Below, in pieces: positions 27,986-36,409 of a stretch of DNA of 64,000 nucleotides. How positions within the stretch are numbered: the stretch's first letter is position 1; each line of letters starts with the position of its first letter. Below the pieces are notes generated by a model. The model did not search any database. It was not told the DNA's origin and was given only the letters and a program-made list of their open reading frames with translations. The position numbers and the translations under genes were made by a program. Source of the stretch: Caulobacter radicis (lineage in GTDB: Bacteria; Pseudomonadota; Alphaproteobacteria; Caulobacterales; Caulobacteraceae); contig NZ_QDKO01000008.1 in assembly GCF_003094615.1 (NCBI RefSeq), forward strand, positions 34,352-98,351, in the 5' to 3' direction.

Positions 27986-28891
27986 TCAAGTCGCCGCGTC
28001 GAGGATGGCCTCGCGCACCAGGTCGGGGCGCTCCATCGGCAGGAAGTGGCTGGTTCCGGCCAGGGTCTCGATCCGCACGGCCTTGCCGCGACGGGCGAAG
28101 GCGGCGCCGTCGCCGATGCGGCAGGTCGAGCCGGTCTCGGCCGCCAGGACCCGCACCGGGCCCCGGAACTGGCTGACGGCCCGCCACGGATCGTGGCCCT
28201 GGGCGGCGTAGTTGGAGGCCTCCCAGGCCGGCGCGCAGGCCAGCTCGACCTTGCCGTCGGGACGATCCCGGAAACCGCCGCCGACATAGTCGGCCAGCAT
28301 GGTCTCGGGCCAGGTCTTGAAAGCGCCCCGGCCGCGATAGGCGGCGAAGGCGGCCTCGCGGCTGTCGAACACCTCGCGCCGGCGACTGGCGGCCTGGGCG
28401 ATCGGCATGCGCTTCCACAGGCGGCCCGAGGTCCACGGCGCCTTGGCGTACAGCGCCACCAGGCGCGGCATGATCACCGGATCCAGCAGGACCAGGCTGG
28501 AGACCTTGCCCGGAGCCTGGGCGGCGGCCAGCAGGCTGACCGTGCCCCCCATCGAGTGGCCGGCCAGCACCACCGGGGCCTGGTCCAGCGCGCGCAGCAG
28601 GGCCAGCAGGTCGTCGCGCAGGTCGAGCCACGAGCGGCGATCGTTCGGATCGGCGGCCAGGCGGCTGTCGCCGTGGCCGCGCTGGTCGACGGCCAGCACC
28701 CGCAGGCCCGCCGACAGCGGGGCCAGGAGGGCGCGGTAGGTCTGGGCGTTGAAGCCGTTGGCGTGCACGAAGACGACGTCGACCGCGCGGCCGGCCGGGC
28801 CGAAGTCCAGCGCCGCCATCTCGCCGCCGCCGGCGGGGCTGTCGATGGCGATGAAGCGTCGCTTGGGTTCGCGGAAGACGGCGGCGTCCAT
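27986..28891 (-). CDS. Alpha/beta hydrolase
   Basis: A 301-residue alpha/beta-hydrolase-fold protein. FVHANGFNAQTY is the oxyanion region, AGHSMGG carries the nucleophile Ser, and GTSHFLPMERP carries the catalytic His. No signal peptide, so it is probably cytoplasmic. The substrate is not predictable. ATG 28891 is chosen; an upstream in-frame ATG at 28954 would overlap the divergent DUF488 gene. Confidence 0.87.
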   Translation of the reverse strand: MDAAVFREPKRRFIAIDSPAGGGEMAALDFGPAGRAVDVVFVHANGFNAQTYRALLAPLSAGLRVLAVDQRGHGDSRLAADPNDRRSWLDLRDDLLALLRALDQAPVVLAGHSMGGTVSLLAAAQAPGKVSSLVLLDPVIMPRLVALYAKAPWTSGRLWKRMPIAQAASRRREVFDSREAAFAAYRGRGAFKTWPETMLADYVGGGFRDRPDGKVELACAPAWEASNYAAQGHDPWRAVSQFRGPVRVLAAETGSTCRIGDGAAFARRGKAVRIETLAGTSHFLPMERPDLVREAILDAAT

Positions 28892-28965
28892 CGGCCAGAG
28901 GTTCCTTCTTCGGCTCTTCCCGCTAACGTAGGCGCCCACAGCCCCGCCGTCCAATGGAGCCGACC

Positions 28966-29400
28966 ATGAATCCGCTCGCCACCATCGGCTACGAGACCGA
29001 CACCCAAGGCGGCATGATCGATCGGCTGAAGGCGGCCGGGGTGGAGCTGGTGGTCGACGTGCGGGCCGTGGCCTCGTCGCGCAAGGCCGGTTTTTCCAAG
29101 ACGCTGCTGGGAAACAGCCTGCAGGAGCAGGGTATCGGCTACCTGCATCTCCAGCCCCTGGGCACGCCCAAGGCCGGCCGCGACGCCGCCCGCGCGGGCC
29201 GCACCGACGAGATGCGGGCGATCTTCGCCGCCCACCTGGAAGAGCCCAAGGCCCAGCTGGCCCTGGCCCAGGCGACGCAGCTGGCGGGCGAAAAGCGCAT
29301 CGCCTTGCTGTGCTACGAGGACGACCCGGCCTGCTGCCATCGCCGGATCGTCGCCGACCGCATCCGCCAGGCCCTCAAGTGCGAGGTCGTGGACCTGTGA
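28966..29400 (+). CDS. DUF488 family protein
   Basis: A 144-residue protein of the DUF488 family. It has the start TIGYET, the LVVDVRAVASSRKAGFSK motif and the Cys-rich end LLCYEDDPACCHRRIVAD, all typical. Function is not established. ATG 28966 follows TGGAG; an ATG four codons earlier is weaker. The stop codon overlaps the next start as GTGA, so the downstream methyltransferase is translationally coupled. Confidence 0.88.
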   Translation: MNPLATIGYETDTQGGMIDRLKAAGVELVVDVRAVASSRKAGFSKTLLGNSLQEQGIGYLHLQPLGTPKAGRDAARAGRTDEMRAIFAAHLEEPKAQLALAQATQLAGEKRIALLCYEDDPACCHRRIVADRIRQALKCEVVDL

Positions 29401-30002
29401 TCGAGGCGGTGCTGGCCGGCTACCAGGCCGACGGGGCGGAGCTGGCCCTCCGCTTCGAGGCGATCGACTCCGCCGGGCTCTATGCGTCGGTGGCCGATTT
29501 CATACCCAAGGCGCCGGCCAGGATCGCCGACATCGGCGCCGGCACGGGGCGTGACGCGGCCTGGCTGGCGGGCCTGGGCCATGTGGTGGTCGCCGTCGAG
29601 CCGGTCGCCGTCCTGCGCGAGGCGGGGCGGGCGCTGCGGCCGGGGCTGGACTGGATCGACGACCGCCTGCCCGAGCTTTCCAGCCTGCGGGGCGAACGCT
29701 TCGACCGCCTGCTGCTGAGCGGGGTGTGGCAGCACCTGGACGATCCGGCCCGTGCCGTGGCGATGCCGACGCTGGCCGGCCTGCTGGCGAGCGGCGGGGT
29801 GCTGGTGATGTCGCTGCGCCACGGCCCCGGCGCGCCGTCGCGGCCGGTCTGGCCGGTGGACGTGGAGGCGACGGTTGGGCTCGCTGAGGCGGCGGGGGTG
29901 CGGCTCGTCCACCGTGTCGAGGCGGCCTCGGTGCAGGCCGGCAACCGCGCGGCGGGGGTGACCTGGACGTGGGTGTGTCTGGAGAAAACTCCTCCCCCGT
30001 GA
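29397..30002 (+). CDS. Class I SAM-dependent methyltransferase
   Basis: A 201-residue protein with SAM motif I (ADIGAGTGRDAAWLA), an acidic end of strand 2 (VAVEP) and a strand-4 region (FDRLLLSGVWQHL). The substrate is unknown. GTG 29397 overlaps the DUF488 stop (GTGA). The last residues, TPPP, and the stop codon are encoded by the start of a downstream family A repeat, so the native C-terminus appears to have been replaced or extended by repeat insertion. Confidence 0.85.
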   Translation: MIEAVLAGYQADGAELALRFEAIDSAGLYASVADFIPKAPARIADIGAGTGRDAAWLAGLGHVVVAVEPVAVLREAGRALRPGLDWIDDRLPELSSLRGERFDRLLLSGVWQHLDDPARAVAMPTLAGLLASGGVLVMSLRHGPGAPSRPVWPVDVEATVGLAEAAGVRLVHRVEAASVQAGNRAAGVTWTWVCLEKTPPP

Positions 30003-30125
30003 AACGGGGGAGGTGGCGCGGCGCTATCAGCGCCGTGACGGAGGGGGCGAGTGACTGAGCTCTGCGCCCAGTCTCGCCCCCTCCACCGCTTCGCGGTCCC
30101 CCTCCCCCGCGAGCGGGGGAGGAGT
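29987..30125. repeat. Family A intergenic inverted repeat
   Basis: ACTCCTCCCCCGTGAAACGGGGGAGG at the left, CCTCCCCCGCGAGCGGGGGAGGAGT at the right. It overlaps the end of the methyltransferase gene. Convergent junction. Confidence 0.85.
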
Positions 30126-30133
30126 TTAGAGCC

Positions 30134-30922
30134 TTAGACCTGCGTCAGCTGCCACTCGCCGCGGCCGTCCTTGCAGGCGTTGTAGCGCTCGGTGGCCGGG
30201 CGCTGGCCGCGGGTCGAGATCGAGGCGGCGATGGTGCGGCACGACGGCTCGGGGCCGTAGCCGCTGGCGGTCAGCAGGCTGCTCGAGACATAGCCCGTGC
30301 CGTAGCCGCCGCGGCCGACCAGCAGCCAGTTCGAGCCGGGCACGCCGCCCAGCACCTCGACGCGCTCGCCGGCCGACAGCTTGCCCACCACGCTCTCGCT
30401 GGTCGAGGGACCGGCGCGCAGGTTGGCGGTCGAGCGGACGGTGTAGTCGGCGCCGACGGCGTCATAGCTGGAAAGTTGCCGCACGTTGCGCTCGAAGCGC
30501 AGCTGGTCGCCGGCGATCGGCGGGCCATAGGTCGAGGCCACCACGTCGACGCGGCCCGAGGCGCCGGTGCGCGGGTTGCTCCAGGCCTGCGACTGGCCGG
30601 TCTCCAGCGCCTTCTTGGTGGCGGCCTGGGCGCGGGCGGTGTCGGTCGACTGCATGCGGCAGCCGATGTACGAGCCCGCCGCCGCGCCGGCGGCCGCGCC
30701 GACCAGGGCGCCCAGGCCCTTTTCGTTCTTGGCCACCTGGGTGCCGAGCAGGGCGCCGACGCCGGCCCCGATCAGGGCCCCGCCTTCCTGCTTGCCGCCG
30801 CCGGCGTCGCACGAGAACAGGCCGCCCAGCGGTTTGCCCTGGGCCAGGACGGGGCTCGGCGCGGCCAGGCCCGTGGCCAGCAGGGCGGCGATGGACAGGG
30901 CGGCGGGGATGGACTTGCTCAT
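30134..30922 (-). CDS. Secreted SH3-domain protein with glycine-zipper segment
   Basis: A 262-residue envelope protein. Signal peptide cleaves after VLAQG (about residue 28). A glycine-zipper-like region (GGALIGAGVGALLG, then ALVGAAAGAAAGSYIG) covers residues about 47-86. A bacterial SH3 domain follows (VRSTANLRAGPSTSESVVGKL to GYVSSSLL, about 160-220). Such proteins often bind or insert into the cell envelope. No enzymatic domain is seen. ATG 30922 starts the signal peptide. Divergent from the crotonase gene. Confidence 0.85.
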   Translation of the reverse strand: MSKSIPAALSIAALLATGLAAPSPVLAQGKPLGGLFSCDAGGGKQEGGALIGAGVGALLGTQVAKNEKGLGALVGAAAGAAAGSYIGCRMQSTDTARAQAATKKALETGQSQAWSNPRTGASGRVDVVASTYGPPIAGDQLRFERNVRQLSSYDAVGADYTVRSTANLRAGPSTSESVVGKLSAGERVEVLGGVPGSNWLLVGRGGYGTGYVSSSLLTASGYGPEPSCRTIAASISTRGQRPATERYNACKDGRGEWQLTQV

Positions 30923-31045
30923 GACGTGGCTCCTTGCGCGGGGCGGATCGTCGTCCTCTGGGAAAGGACGATGCGTCCGCCGGATTTGACGTCGCCGCCG
31001 CCGCCCGTGCTATCGTTCAGGTGAACAATGATAAGGGAGGCGACG

Positions 31046-31903
31046 ATGGGTAATGAAACACCGTCCGACTATAGCTGCTTTAAGGTAGAGGTCGAAGCGG
31101 GCGTCGCTCACCTGAAGCTGATAAGGGCGGAAAGCTTCAACAGCATGACGCGTTCGTTCTGGCGCGAGCTGCCGGCGATCGTGAATGACCTCGATCGACA
31201 GGGCGGCGTGCGGGCCATCGTCATCTCCTCGACCGGCAAGCACTTCAGCGCCGGCATGGATCTGTCGGTGTTCGCCGACGAGGGCATCACCGGCGGCGAG
31301 CCGGTCGACCGCCACGTGGCCGCCGAAGCCTTCCGCCACAAGGTCAAGGGCCTGCAGGAGACCTTCTCGTGCCTGGAGCGGGCGCGGATGCCGGTGATCA
31401 TGGCCATCCAGGGCGGCTGCATCGGCGGCGCGGTCGACTTCGCCACCGCCTGCGACATCCGCTACGCGACGGCCGACGCCTACTTCGTGATCCAGGAGAT
31501 CAACATCGGCATGACCGCCGACGTCGGCACCTTCCCGCGGCTGTGCAAGCTGATCCCCGAGGGCTGGGTCAAGGAACTGGCCTATACCGGCCGCAAGCTG
31601 CCGGCCCAGAAGGCGCTGGAGCTGGGCCTCGTCAACGCCGTGTTCGACAGCCACGAGGCGGTGGTCGCCCACGCCCTGGAGACGGCCCGCGAGATCGCGT
31701 CCAAGACCCCGCTGGCGGTGACCGGCAGCAAAGTGATCATCAACTACGCCCGCGACCACTCGGTGGCCGACACCCTCGACTACCTGGCCGTCTGGCAGTC
31801 GGGCATGCTGGCCGGTCCGCACATGGCCGAGGCCTTCGCCGCCAAGGCGGGCAAGCGCGAGCCGGTCTATCCCGACCTGGCGCCGATCAAGGCGGGGATC
31901 TGA
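31046..31903 (+). CDS. Crotonase family protein, delta(3,5)-delta(2,4)-dienoyl-CoA isomerase-like
   Basis: A 285-residue enoyl-CoA hydratase/isomerase. HFSAGMDLSVF forms one side of the oxyanion hole and GGCIGGAVDFATACDIRYA the other. The following EINIGMTADVGTFPRL closely matches the ECH1 dienoyl-CoA isomerase segment, whose Asp (in ADVGT) is catalytic, so isomerase activity in unsaturated fatty-acid beta-oxidation is more likely than hydration. ATG 31046 has AGGGAGG upstream; ATG 31028 is an alternative. The first 60 bases are less GC-rich than the rest. Confidence 0.87.
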   Translation: MGNETPSDYSCFKVEVEAGVAHLKLIRAESFNSMTRSFWRELPAIVNDLDRQGGVRAIVISSTGKHFSAGMDLSVFADEGITGGEPVDRHVAAEAFRHKVKGLQETFSCLERARMPVIMAIQGGCIGGAVDFATACDIRYATADAYFVIQEINIGMTADVGTFPRLCKLIPEGWVKELAYTGRKLPAQKALELGLVNAVFDSHEAVVAHALETAREIASKTPLAVTGSKVIINYARDHSVADTLDYLAVWQSGMLAGPHMAEAFAAKAGKREPVYPDLAPIKAGI

Positions 31904-31909
31904 TGGATA

Positions 31910-32032
31910 GATCCTCCCCCTCTGGGGGAGGTGGCCCGAAGGGTCGGAGGGGGGACGTTTTCAGCTTCCGCGGCAGCTGAGAACGTCCCCCCTCAGTCGC
32001 TCCGCGACAGCTCCCCCAGAGGGGGAGCATCT
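31910..32032. repeat. Family A intergenic inverted repeat
   Basis: ATCCTCCCCCTCTGGGGGAGG at the left and AGTCGCTCCGCGACAGCTCC with a final GGGGGAGCAT at the right, the same right-arm variant as at 1588-1708. Convergent junction. Confidence 0.85.
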
Positions 32033-32036
32033 ACTC

Positions 32037-33134
32037 CTACCGCCCCTGCCAGATCTCCGGCCGTTGGGCGAGGAAGGCCGACAGCTTGCCGGAAATGCCC
32101 TGCTGGTCGCGGGCCGAGGGGTGCCAGTCGCAGGCGGTCAGTTCCATCTCGCCGACCGGGATGACGGCCAGGCGGGTCTCGCCCTGGGCCTTCAGGGTCT
32201 CGGCGACGCGGTCGACGTGGGTCGCGATCTCGCTGTCGGCGCTGGGCGGGGCCAGCAGGATCACGAAGGCCTGGGGCTGGCGGGCGCGGATCTCGCCCAC
32301 GAAGCGGACATAGGTGGCGACATAGTCGTCGCGCAGCGCCTGGCGGTCGGCCCACCGCTCGCCGGGCTTCAGCGGTGTGGAGAAATCGTTGGTGCCCAGG
32401 TTGATGACCACCACCTGCGGGCGCCAGTCGTCGTTGGCGTAGGCGGGCGCGGCGCCCAGCAGCCCCTTGGGCCAGGCCAGCGGCAGGGTGTCGCCGGCCA
32501 TGCCGTCGAAATTGCGCACGATCCCCCGGCCCGAGATGGCGTTGACCTGGCGCTCGGCGCCGAAGCGTTGGGCGGTCAGCGGGCCAAACGCGATGGAGTT
32601 GTCGGTGGTCATCCACACCCCGTCGCCCGGGCAGGCGCGAACCTCGGAGGCGTCGCCGTAGCCGACGCTGTGGGAGTCGCCGATGAACTCGATCTGGCGG
32701 CGTGGCGCGGCCAGGGGCAGGGCGCGGCCGCCTTCGAGGAAGAAGCCGCCGAAACGGGCCGGGGCGGCCTGCATCTCGTTGACGACGCTGGCGCGCACCA
32801 GGTGGCGGCCGTTGGCGAGGCCCTCGATGCGGTAGAGGCCCGGCGCGGGCTTCACCAGCCGGCCGACCGGCGCGCCGTCGATGGAAAGATGCAGGATCTG
32901 GTCGCCAACCCCGACCTTGAACAGCACCGCCTCGCCGGCGAAGGCGGCCTCGAAGCGGGCGCTGGGCCACTGGTAGGTCCAGCCTTCGGGGCCCGCCACG
33001 ACGCGGCCGCCGGCCAGGGCGGGCAGGGGCGTCAGGGCGGCGGCTTCAGGCGCGGGAGCCAGGCGCGGCTGGGCGAAGGCGCTGGTGGTGAAGGCGGCCA
33101 GAGCCGCGGCCGTCAGAAGCCCTCGAAGTCCCAT
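32037..33134 (-). CDS. SGNH/GDSL esterase (carbohydrate esterase family 2-like)
   Basis: A 365-residue secreted protein with a signal peptide cleaving after SAFA (residue 21). The N-terminal beta domain (about 40-140) is followed by an SGNH hydrolase: block I IEFIGDSHSVGYGD with nucleophile Ser, NLGTNDFS, and the Asp-His block CDWHPS. The two-domain order and GDSHSVGYGD match CE2 deacetylases that act on glycans such as xylan or glucomannan. The exact substrate is inferred only to class. Confidence 0.88.
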   Translation of the reverse strand: MGLRGLLTAAALAAFTTSAFAQPRLAPAPEAAALTPLPALAGGRVVAGPEGWTYQWPSARFEAAFAGEAVLFKVGVGDQILHLSIDGAPVGRLVKPAPGLYRIEGLANGRHLVRASVVNEMQAAPARFGGFFLEGGRALPLAAPRRQIEFIGDSHSVGYGDASEVRACPGDGVWMTTDNSIAFGPLTAQRFGAERQVNAISGRGIVRNFDGMAGDTLPLAWPKGLLGAAPAYANDDWRPQVVVINLGTNDFSTPLKPGERWADRQALRDDYVATYVRFVGEIRARQPQAFVILLAPPSADSEIATHVDRVAETLKAQGETRLAVIPVGEMELTACDWHPSARDQQGISGKLSAFLAQRPEIWQGR

Positions 33135-33231
33135 CGCGCCCTCCCGTCGTGTGCGAGGGCCCTCGTGTAGCGGGTGGTGGCAATAAAGAAAGACGGAAAA
33201 GGTATTCCTCTTCGCCGCTTTCCCCTCCTTG

Positions 33232-33277
33232 CGTCATCCCGGAAAGCGCGTAGCGCTTATCCGGGACCCAGGAGACT
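33232..33277. repeat. Family C intergenic repeat
   Basis: CGTCATCCCGGAAAGCGCG then AGCGCTTATCCGGGACCCAG; the inner CCCGGAAAGCGC / GCGCTTATCCGGG arms pair. It lies between the tandem SGNH and pentapeptide-repeat genes. Confidence 0.8.
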
Positions 33278-33281
33278 GGGC

Positions 33282-34529
33282 TCAGCCCTTGGGCGGAACG
33301 AACCCCTCGGGCAGTTCGGCGCCGCGCAGGTCGCAGCCGGCGAGGCTGGCGCGCGACAGGTCCGCGCCGATCAGGCGGGCGCGGGCGGCGCTGGCGCCCG
33401 ACAGGTTGGCCCCGCGCAGGATGGCGCGGGTCAGGTCGGCGCGCAGGGCGCGGCCCTCGCCGATGACCAGCGGCCCGAGCTTTGCGCCCGACAGGTCGGC
33501 GCGGGCGAGGTCGGCGTCGGCCAGTCTCGCGCCGCGCAGGTCGGCCTTGCGCAGGTTGGCGCCGCGCAGGTCGGCGCCGACGAGATTGGCGCCTTGCAGT
33601 TCGACGCCTTCCAGGTCCATGCCGAAGAGGATCGCGCCGGGGGCGGCCAAGCCGCTCAGCTTGCGGCCCTTCAGGCGGCGAAGCGGACGAAAGTCGACCT
33701 GCGGGATGTTGGCCGCGCGGCCCTTGGCGCCGCCGCTGGCGCAGAACGCCTCGTGCGCCTCGAGCAGTTCGTGCAGCGGCTGGTCGTCGACATAGATCAG
33801 CGGCGGCGGGGCGCGCAGGACCTCGGCGAGGTCGGCGTCCTCCAGATTGGCGCCGGAGGTGTCGACCCCGGTCAGCACGGCCCGTCGCAGCAGGGCGCCC
33901 GACAGGTCGGCCCCGAAGATCTCGGCGCCGGTCATGTCGACCCGGTTCATGGTGGCGTTGTTCAGCCGCGCGCCCGACAGCGTGGCGCCCGACAGGTCGG
34001 CGTCGGTCAGGTCGGCGGCGCGGGCGAAGGCGCCCGACATCTGGGCCCCGCTCATCTTGGCGCCCTTCAGGAGGGCGTAGTCGAGGCCGGCGCCGTCCTC
34101 GGCGTGGCGCAGCAGGCGAAAGCCCTCGGCGCCGTCCTGCACGGCGGTCAGGCCCTCGCGCAGGTCGCAGCCGCTAAGATCCGCGCCCGACAGGTTGGCG
34201 CCGCGCAGATAGGCCCCGCGCATGTCGACCCGGGTCAGGCGCGCGCCGCGCAGGTCGGCGTCGCGCAGGTCCGCGCCGTACAGCACCGCCCGGTCCAGCA
34301 CCGCCCCGCGCAGCGAGGCGCCGGCCAGCAGCGCGCCGGTCAGGTCGGCCTCGGAAAGGTCCGCGCCGTCGAGTTCGAAATGCGACAGGTCCAGATAGGC
34401 CAGGGTCGCGCGCCGCCCGCCCGGCAGGCCCTTCAGGTAACGGCCGTGCGCCTCCACCGCGGCCTTGACGGCGGCGGCGGGAGCCTTGCGGATCAGGCTC
34501 CGCGGCGATGGGGCGGGAAGGGGCGACAT
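33282..34529 (-). CDS. Pentapeptide-repeat protein, two modules
   Basis: A 415-residue protein made largely of A(D/N)Lxx repeats forming right-handed beta helices, for example GADLSEADLTGALLAGASL. There are two modules, each opened by a helical cap with a GGxxGRRA-like turn: residues about 20-45 (EAHGRYLKGLPGGRRA) and about 230-255 (LEAHEAFCASGGAKGRAA). It is cytoplasmic by lack of signal or membrane segments. Some pentapeptide proteins shield DNA gyrase, but nothing here proves that. The start ATG 34529 lacks an obvious ribosome site; AAAACAAACA precedes it. Confidence 0.88.
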   Translation of the reverse strand: MSPLPAPSPRSLIRKAPAAAVKAAVEAHGRYLKGLPGGRRATLAYLDLSHFELDGADLSEADLTGALLAGASLRGAVLDRAVLYGADLRDADLRGARLTRVDMRGAYLRGANLSGADLSGCDLREGLTAVQDGAEGFRLLRHAEDGAGLDYALLKGAKMSGAQMSGAFARAADLTDADLSGATLSGARLNNATMNRVDMTGAEIFGADLSGALLRRAVLTGVDTSGANLEDADLAEVLRAPPPLIYVDDQPLHELLEAHEAFCASGGAKGRAANIPQVDFRPLRRLKGRKLSGLAAPGAILFGMDLEGVELQGANLVGADLRGANLRKADLRGARLADADLARADLSGAKLGPLVIGEGRALRADLTRAILRGANLSGASAARARLIGADLSRASLAGCDLRGAELPEGFVPPKG

Positions 34530-34610
34530 TGTTTGTTTTTATGAAGCGTTCCGGCCGTTTATGCCGAAACTCCGCTTAAGGAACGGTTTGTTTCGTGGCT
34601 GTGAAACAAG

Positions 34611-35570
34611 TCACAGCCAACCTTTTCGGCGGAACCAGATCAGGGGCGCCAGGGCGGCGATCAGCATCAGGCCCAGGGCCATGGGGTAGCCCTCCTTCCA
34701 GCTCAACTCGGGCATGTGCAGGAAGTTCATCCCGTAGATGCCGGCGATCAGGGTGGGCGGCAGGAACACCACCGAGAACACCGAGAAGATCTTGAAGATC
34801 TGGTTCTGCTCGATGTTGATGAAGCCGAGCGCCGCGTCGAGCAGGAAGGTGATGTTGCCCGACAGGTAGCTGGAGTGGTCGGTGATCGACTGCACGTCGC
34901 GCTGCAGCGATTTGAGGTGGTCGCGCAGCTCCCTGTCGCCCTCGAACTGCTCGGCGAGGCTGGCGAAGGACAGCAGGCGCGCCAGGCTGACCAGGCTGTC
35001 GCGGGCCTTGGCGTTGACGTTCTGGGCCCGGCCCAGGCGGCTGAGGATCTTTTCGAAGGCCATGCCGCGCGGGCGGACGAAGATGGCCCGCGACTGGGTC
35101 TCGACCTCGCTGGCGGTGCGCTCGAGGATGTCGGCGGTGCGGTCGACCACGGCGTCGAGCAGGCCCAGGAAGGTCTGCGGCCCGTGCGGGCACAGGCTGG
35201 GCTGGCGCTCGGCCTGGGCGGCGAACACCGAGAAGGCGCGCGGCTCGACGTAGCGGATGGTCACCAGCTTGTCGCCGGCCAGCACGAAGGTCACCGGGGC
35301 GGCCGTGGGCAGCTCGCCCTCGGCGTTGACCAGGATCGTGGCGGTCATGAACGTGCCGCCGTCCTCCTGGTAGAGGCGCGAGGAGGCCTCGATCTCGGCC
35401 ATTTCCTCGCGGGTGGGCAGCAGAAGGCCGATCGATTGCTCGACGGCGACTTCCTCGGCGCGGGTGGGGTCGACGAGCTCGATCCAGACGGCGTCGGCCG
35501 GCAGCCGCCAGTCGGGCGTATGGCCGCCGGGTTCGAAGCCCGGGGCGCCTTGTCGGAGAACTCTCAGCAT
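34611..35570 (-). CDS. CorA family divalent cation transporter
   Basis: A 319-residue transporter. The N-terminal cytoplasmic alpha/beta domain is followed by a long helix and two C-terminal membrane helices (about 260-280 and 293-312), the first ending in the signature YGMNF. CorA pentamers carry Mg2+ and Co2+, and ZntB relatives carry Zn2+; YGMNF fits CorA. It sits alone, between the pentapeptide and CHAP genes on the same strand. Confidence 0.9.
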   Translation of the reverse strand: MLRVLRQGAPGFEPGGHTPDWRLPADAVWIELVDPTRAEEVAVEQSIGLLLPTREEMAEIEASSRLYQEDGGTFMTATILVNAEGELPTAAPVTFVLAGDKLVTIRYVEPRAFSVFAAQAERQPSLCPHGPQTFLGLLDAVVDRTADILERTASEVETQSRAIFVRPRGMAFEKILSRLGRAQNVNAKARDSLVSLARLLSFASLAEQFEGDRELRDHLKSLQRDVQSITDHSSYLSGNITFLLDAALGFINIEQNQIFKIFSVFSVVFLPPTLIAGIYGMNFLHMPELSWKEGYPMALGLMLIAALAPLIWFRRKGWL

Positions 35571-35653
35571 GGATCGACCCGGACCTTCACCTCACGGGTG
35601 TGGCAGGGGCTTCCGGTCGCGTCAACGCACCTGGGCGTCGATCGATGTGGAGA

Positions 35654-36340
35654 TCAGCGCTGCTGCTGGGCCGGCTTGTCGTCGCCTTGGGCGGCGGCGA
35701 TCAGGGCGGCGATGCGGTCGGTGGAGTCGGCGGCCTGGTTGATCATGTCCAGCGGGTTGGCGCGGACCGACGAGGCGACCTGGTTGGCGGCCTGCTTGGC
35801 CAGCGACACGGCGGCGTTCTGGGCGAGCGCCAGCTTGCTGGTGGCCGCGGCGATCGTGATCGCCTGCTGGTTCTGATAGATGAAGCCGTGGGTCGGATAG
35901 ACCGTGGTGCCGAGATCCCGGATCGGATCGTACCAGACCTTGACCTGGCTCCAGTCGCCTTCCGGCGAGACGTCGACGACGGTGACGTCCTTTTCGACCT
36001 GGCCGCGGGCGCCGTTCATGACGGACCAGTTGGCGTGGGTGACCTGGATCACCCGGTCGGTCAGGACTTGCGAAACGAAGGCCACGTGGCCGAGGTTCAT
36101 GCGGCCGGTGGGCTTGAAGCAGAGGACGGCGCCGGCCTTGGGCGTGAAACCGGTCTCGTACTTGCCGGTGGCCTGGCCCCACCAGGTGCGGGCGTCGCCG
36201 AAGATCTGGATGCCCGACATCAGGCGGGCGAAGGGCACGCACTGCCAGTACCCGTCGGCCACGGCGCTCGAGATCGGCGCGAGGCTGATCATGGCCGCAG
36301 CGGCCAGGGAACCCCAAAGGGCTCTCTTCCGTTTCGTCAT
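35654..36340 (-). CDS. Secreted CHAP-domain protein
   Basis: A 228-residue protein with a signal peptide (cleavage after SSAVA, residue 28). The CHAP domain follows, with catalytic Cys in WQCVPFAR and His in NLGHVAFVSQV. CHAP amidases usually cut peptidoglycan peptides or glutathionylspermidine. The C-terminal about 75 residues are helical and Ala/Gln-rich. It is expected to act in the periplasm or outside. ATG 36340 begins the signal peptide. Confidence 0.88.
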   Translation of the reverse strand: MTKRKRALWGSLAAAAMISLAPISSAVADGYWQCVPFARLMSGIQIFGDARTWWGQATGKYETGFTPKAGAVLCFKPTGRMNLGHVAFVSQVLTDRVIQVTHANWSVMNGARGQVEKDVTVVDVSPEGDWSQVKVWYDPIRDLGTTVYPTHGFIYQNQQAITIAAATSKLALAQNAAVSLAKQAANQVASSVRANPLDMINQAADSTDRIAALIAAAQGDDKPAQQQR

Positions 36341-36409
36341 GCTTGGGTACTCCCCCGCGTCACTGGGTAGGGGGATAACCCTGACGGAAAAATATGAAAA
36401 GAGTGTTTA

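Noticed and set aside
33174..34544. Repetitive Gln/Val/Gly/Ala open frame opposite the pentapeptide gene
   Set aside because: The apparent repeat protein is simply the reverse translation of the A(D/N)Lxx repeats.
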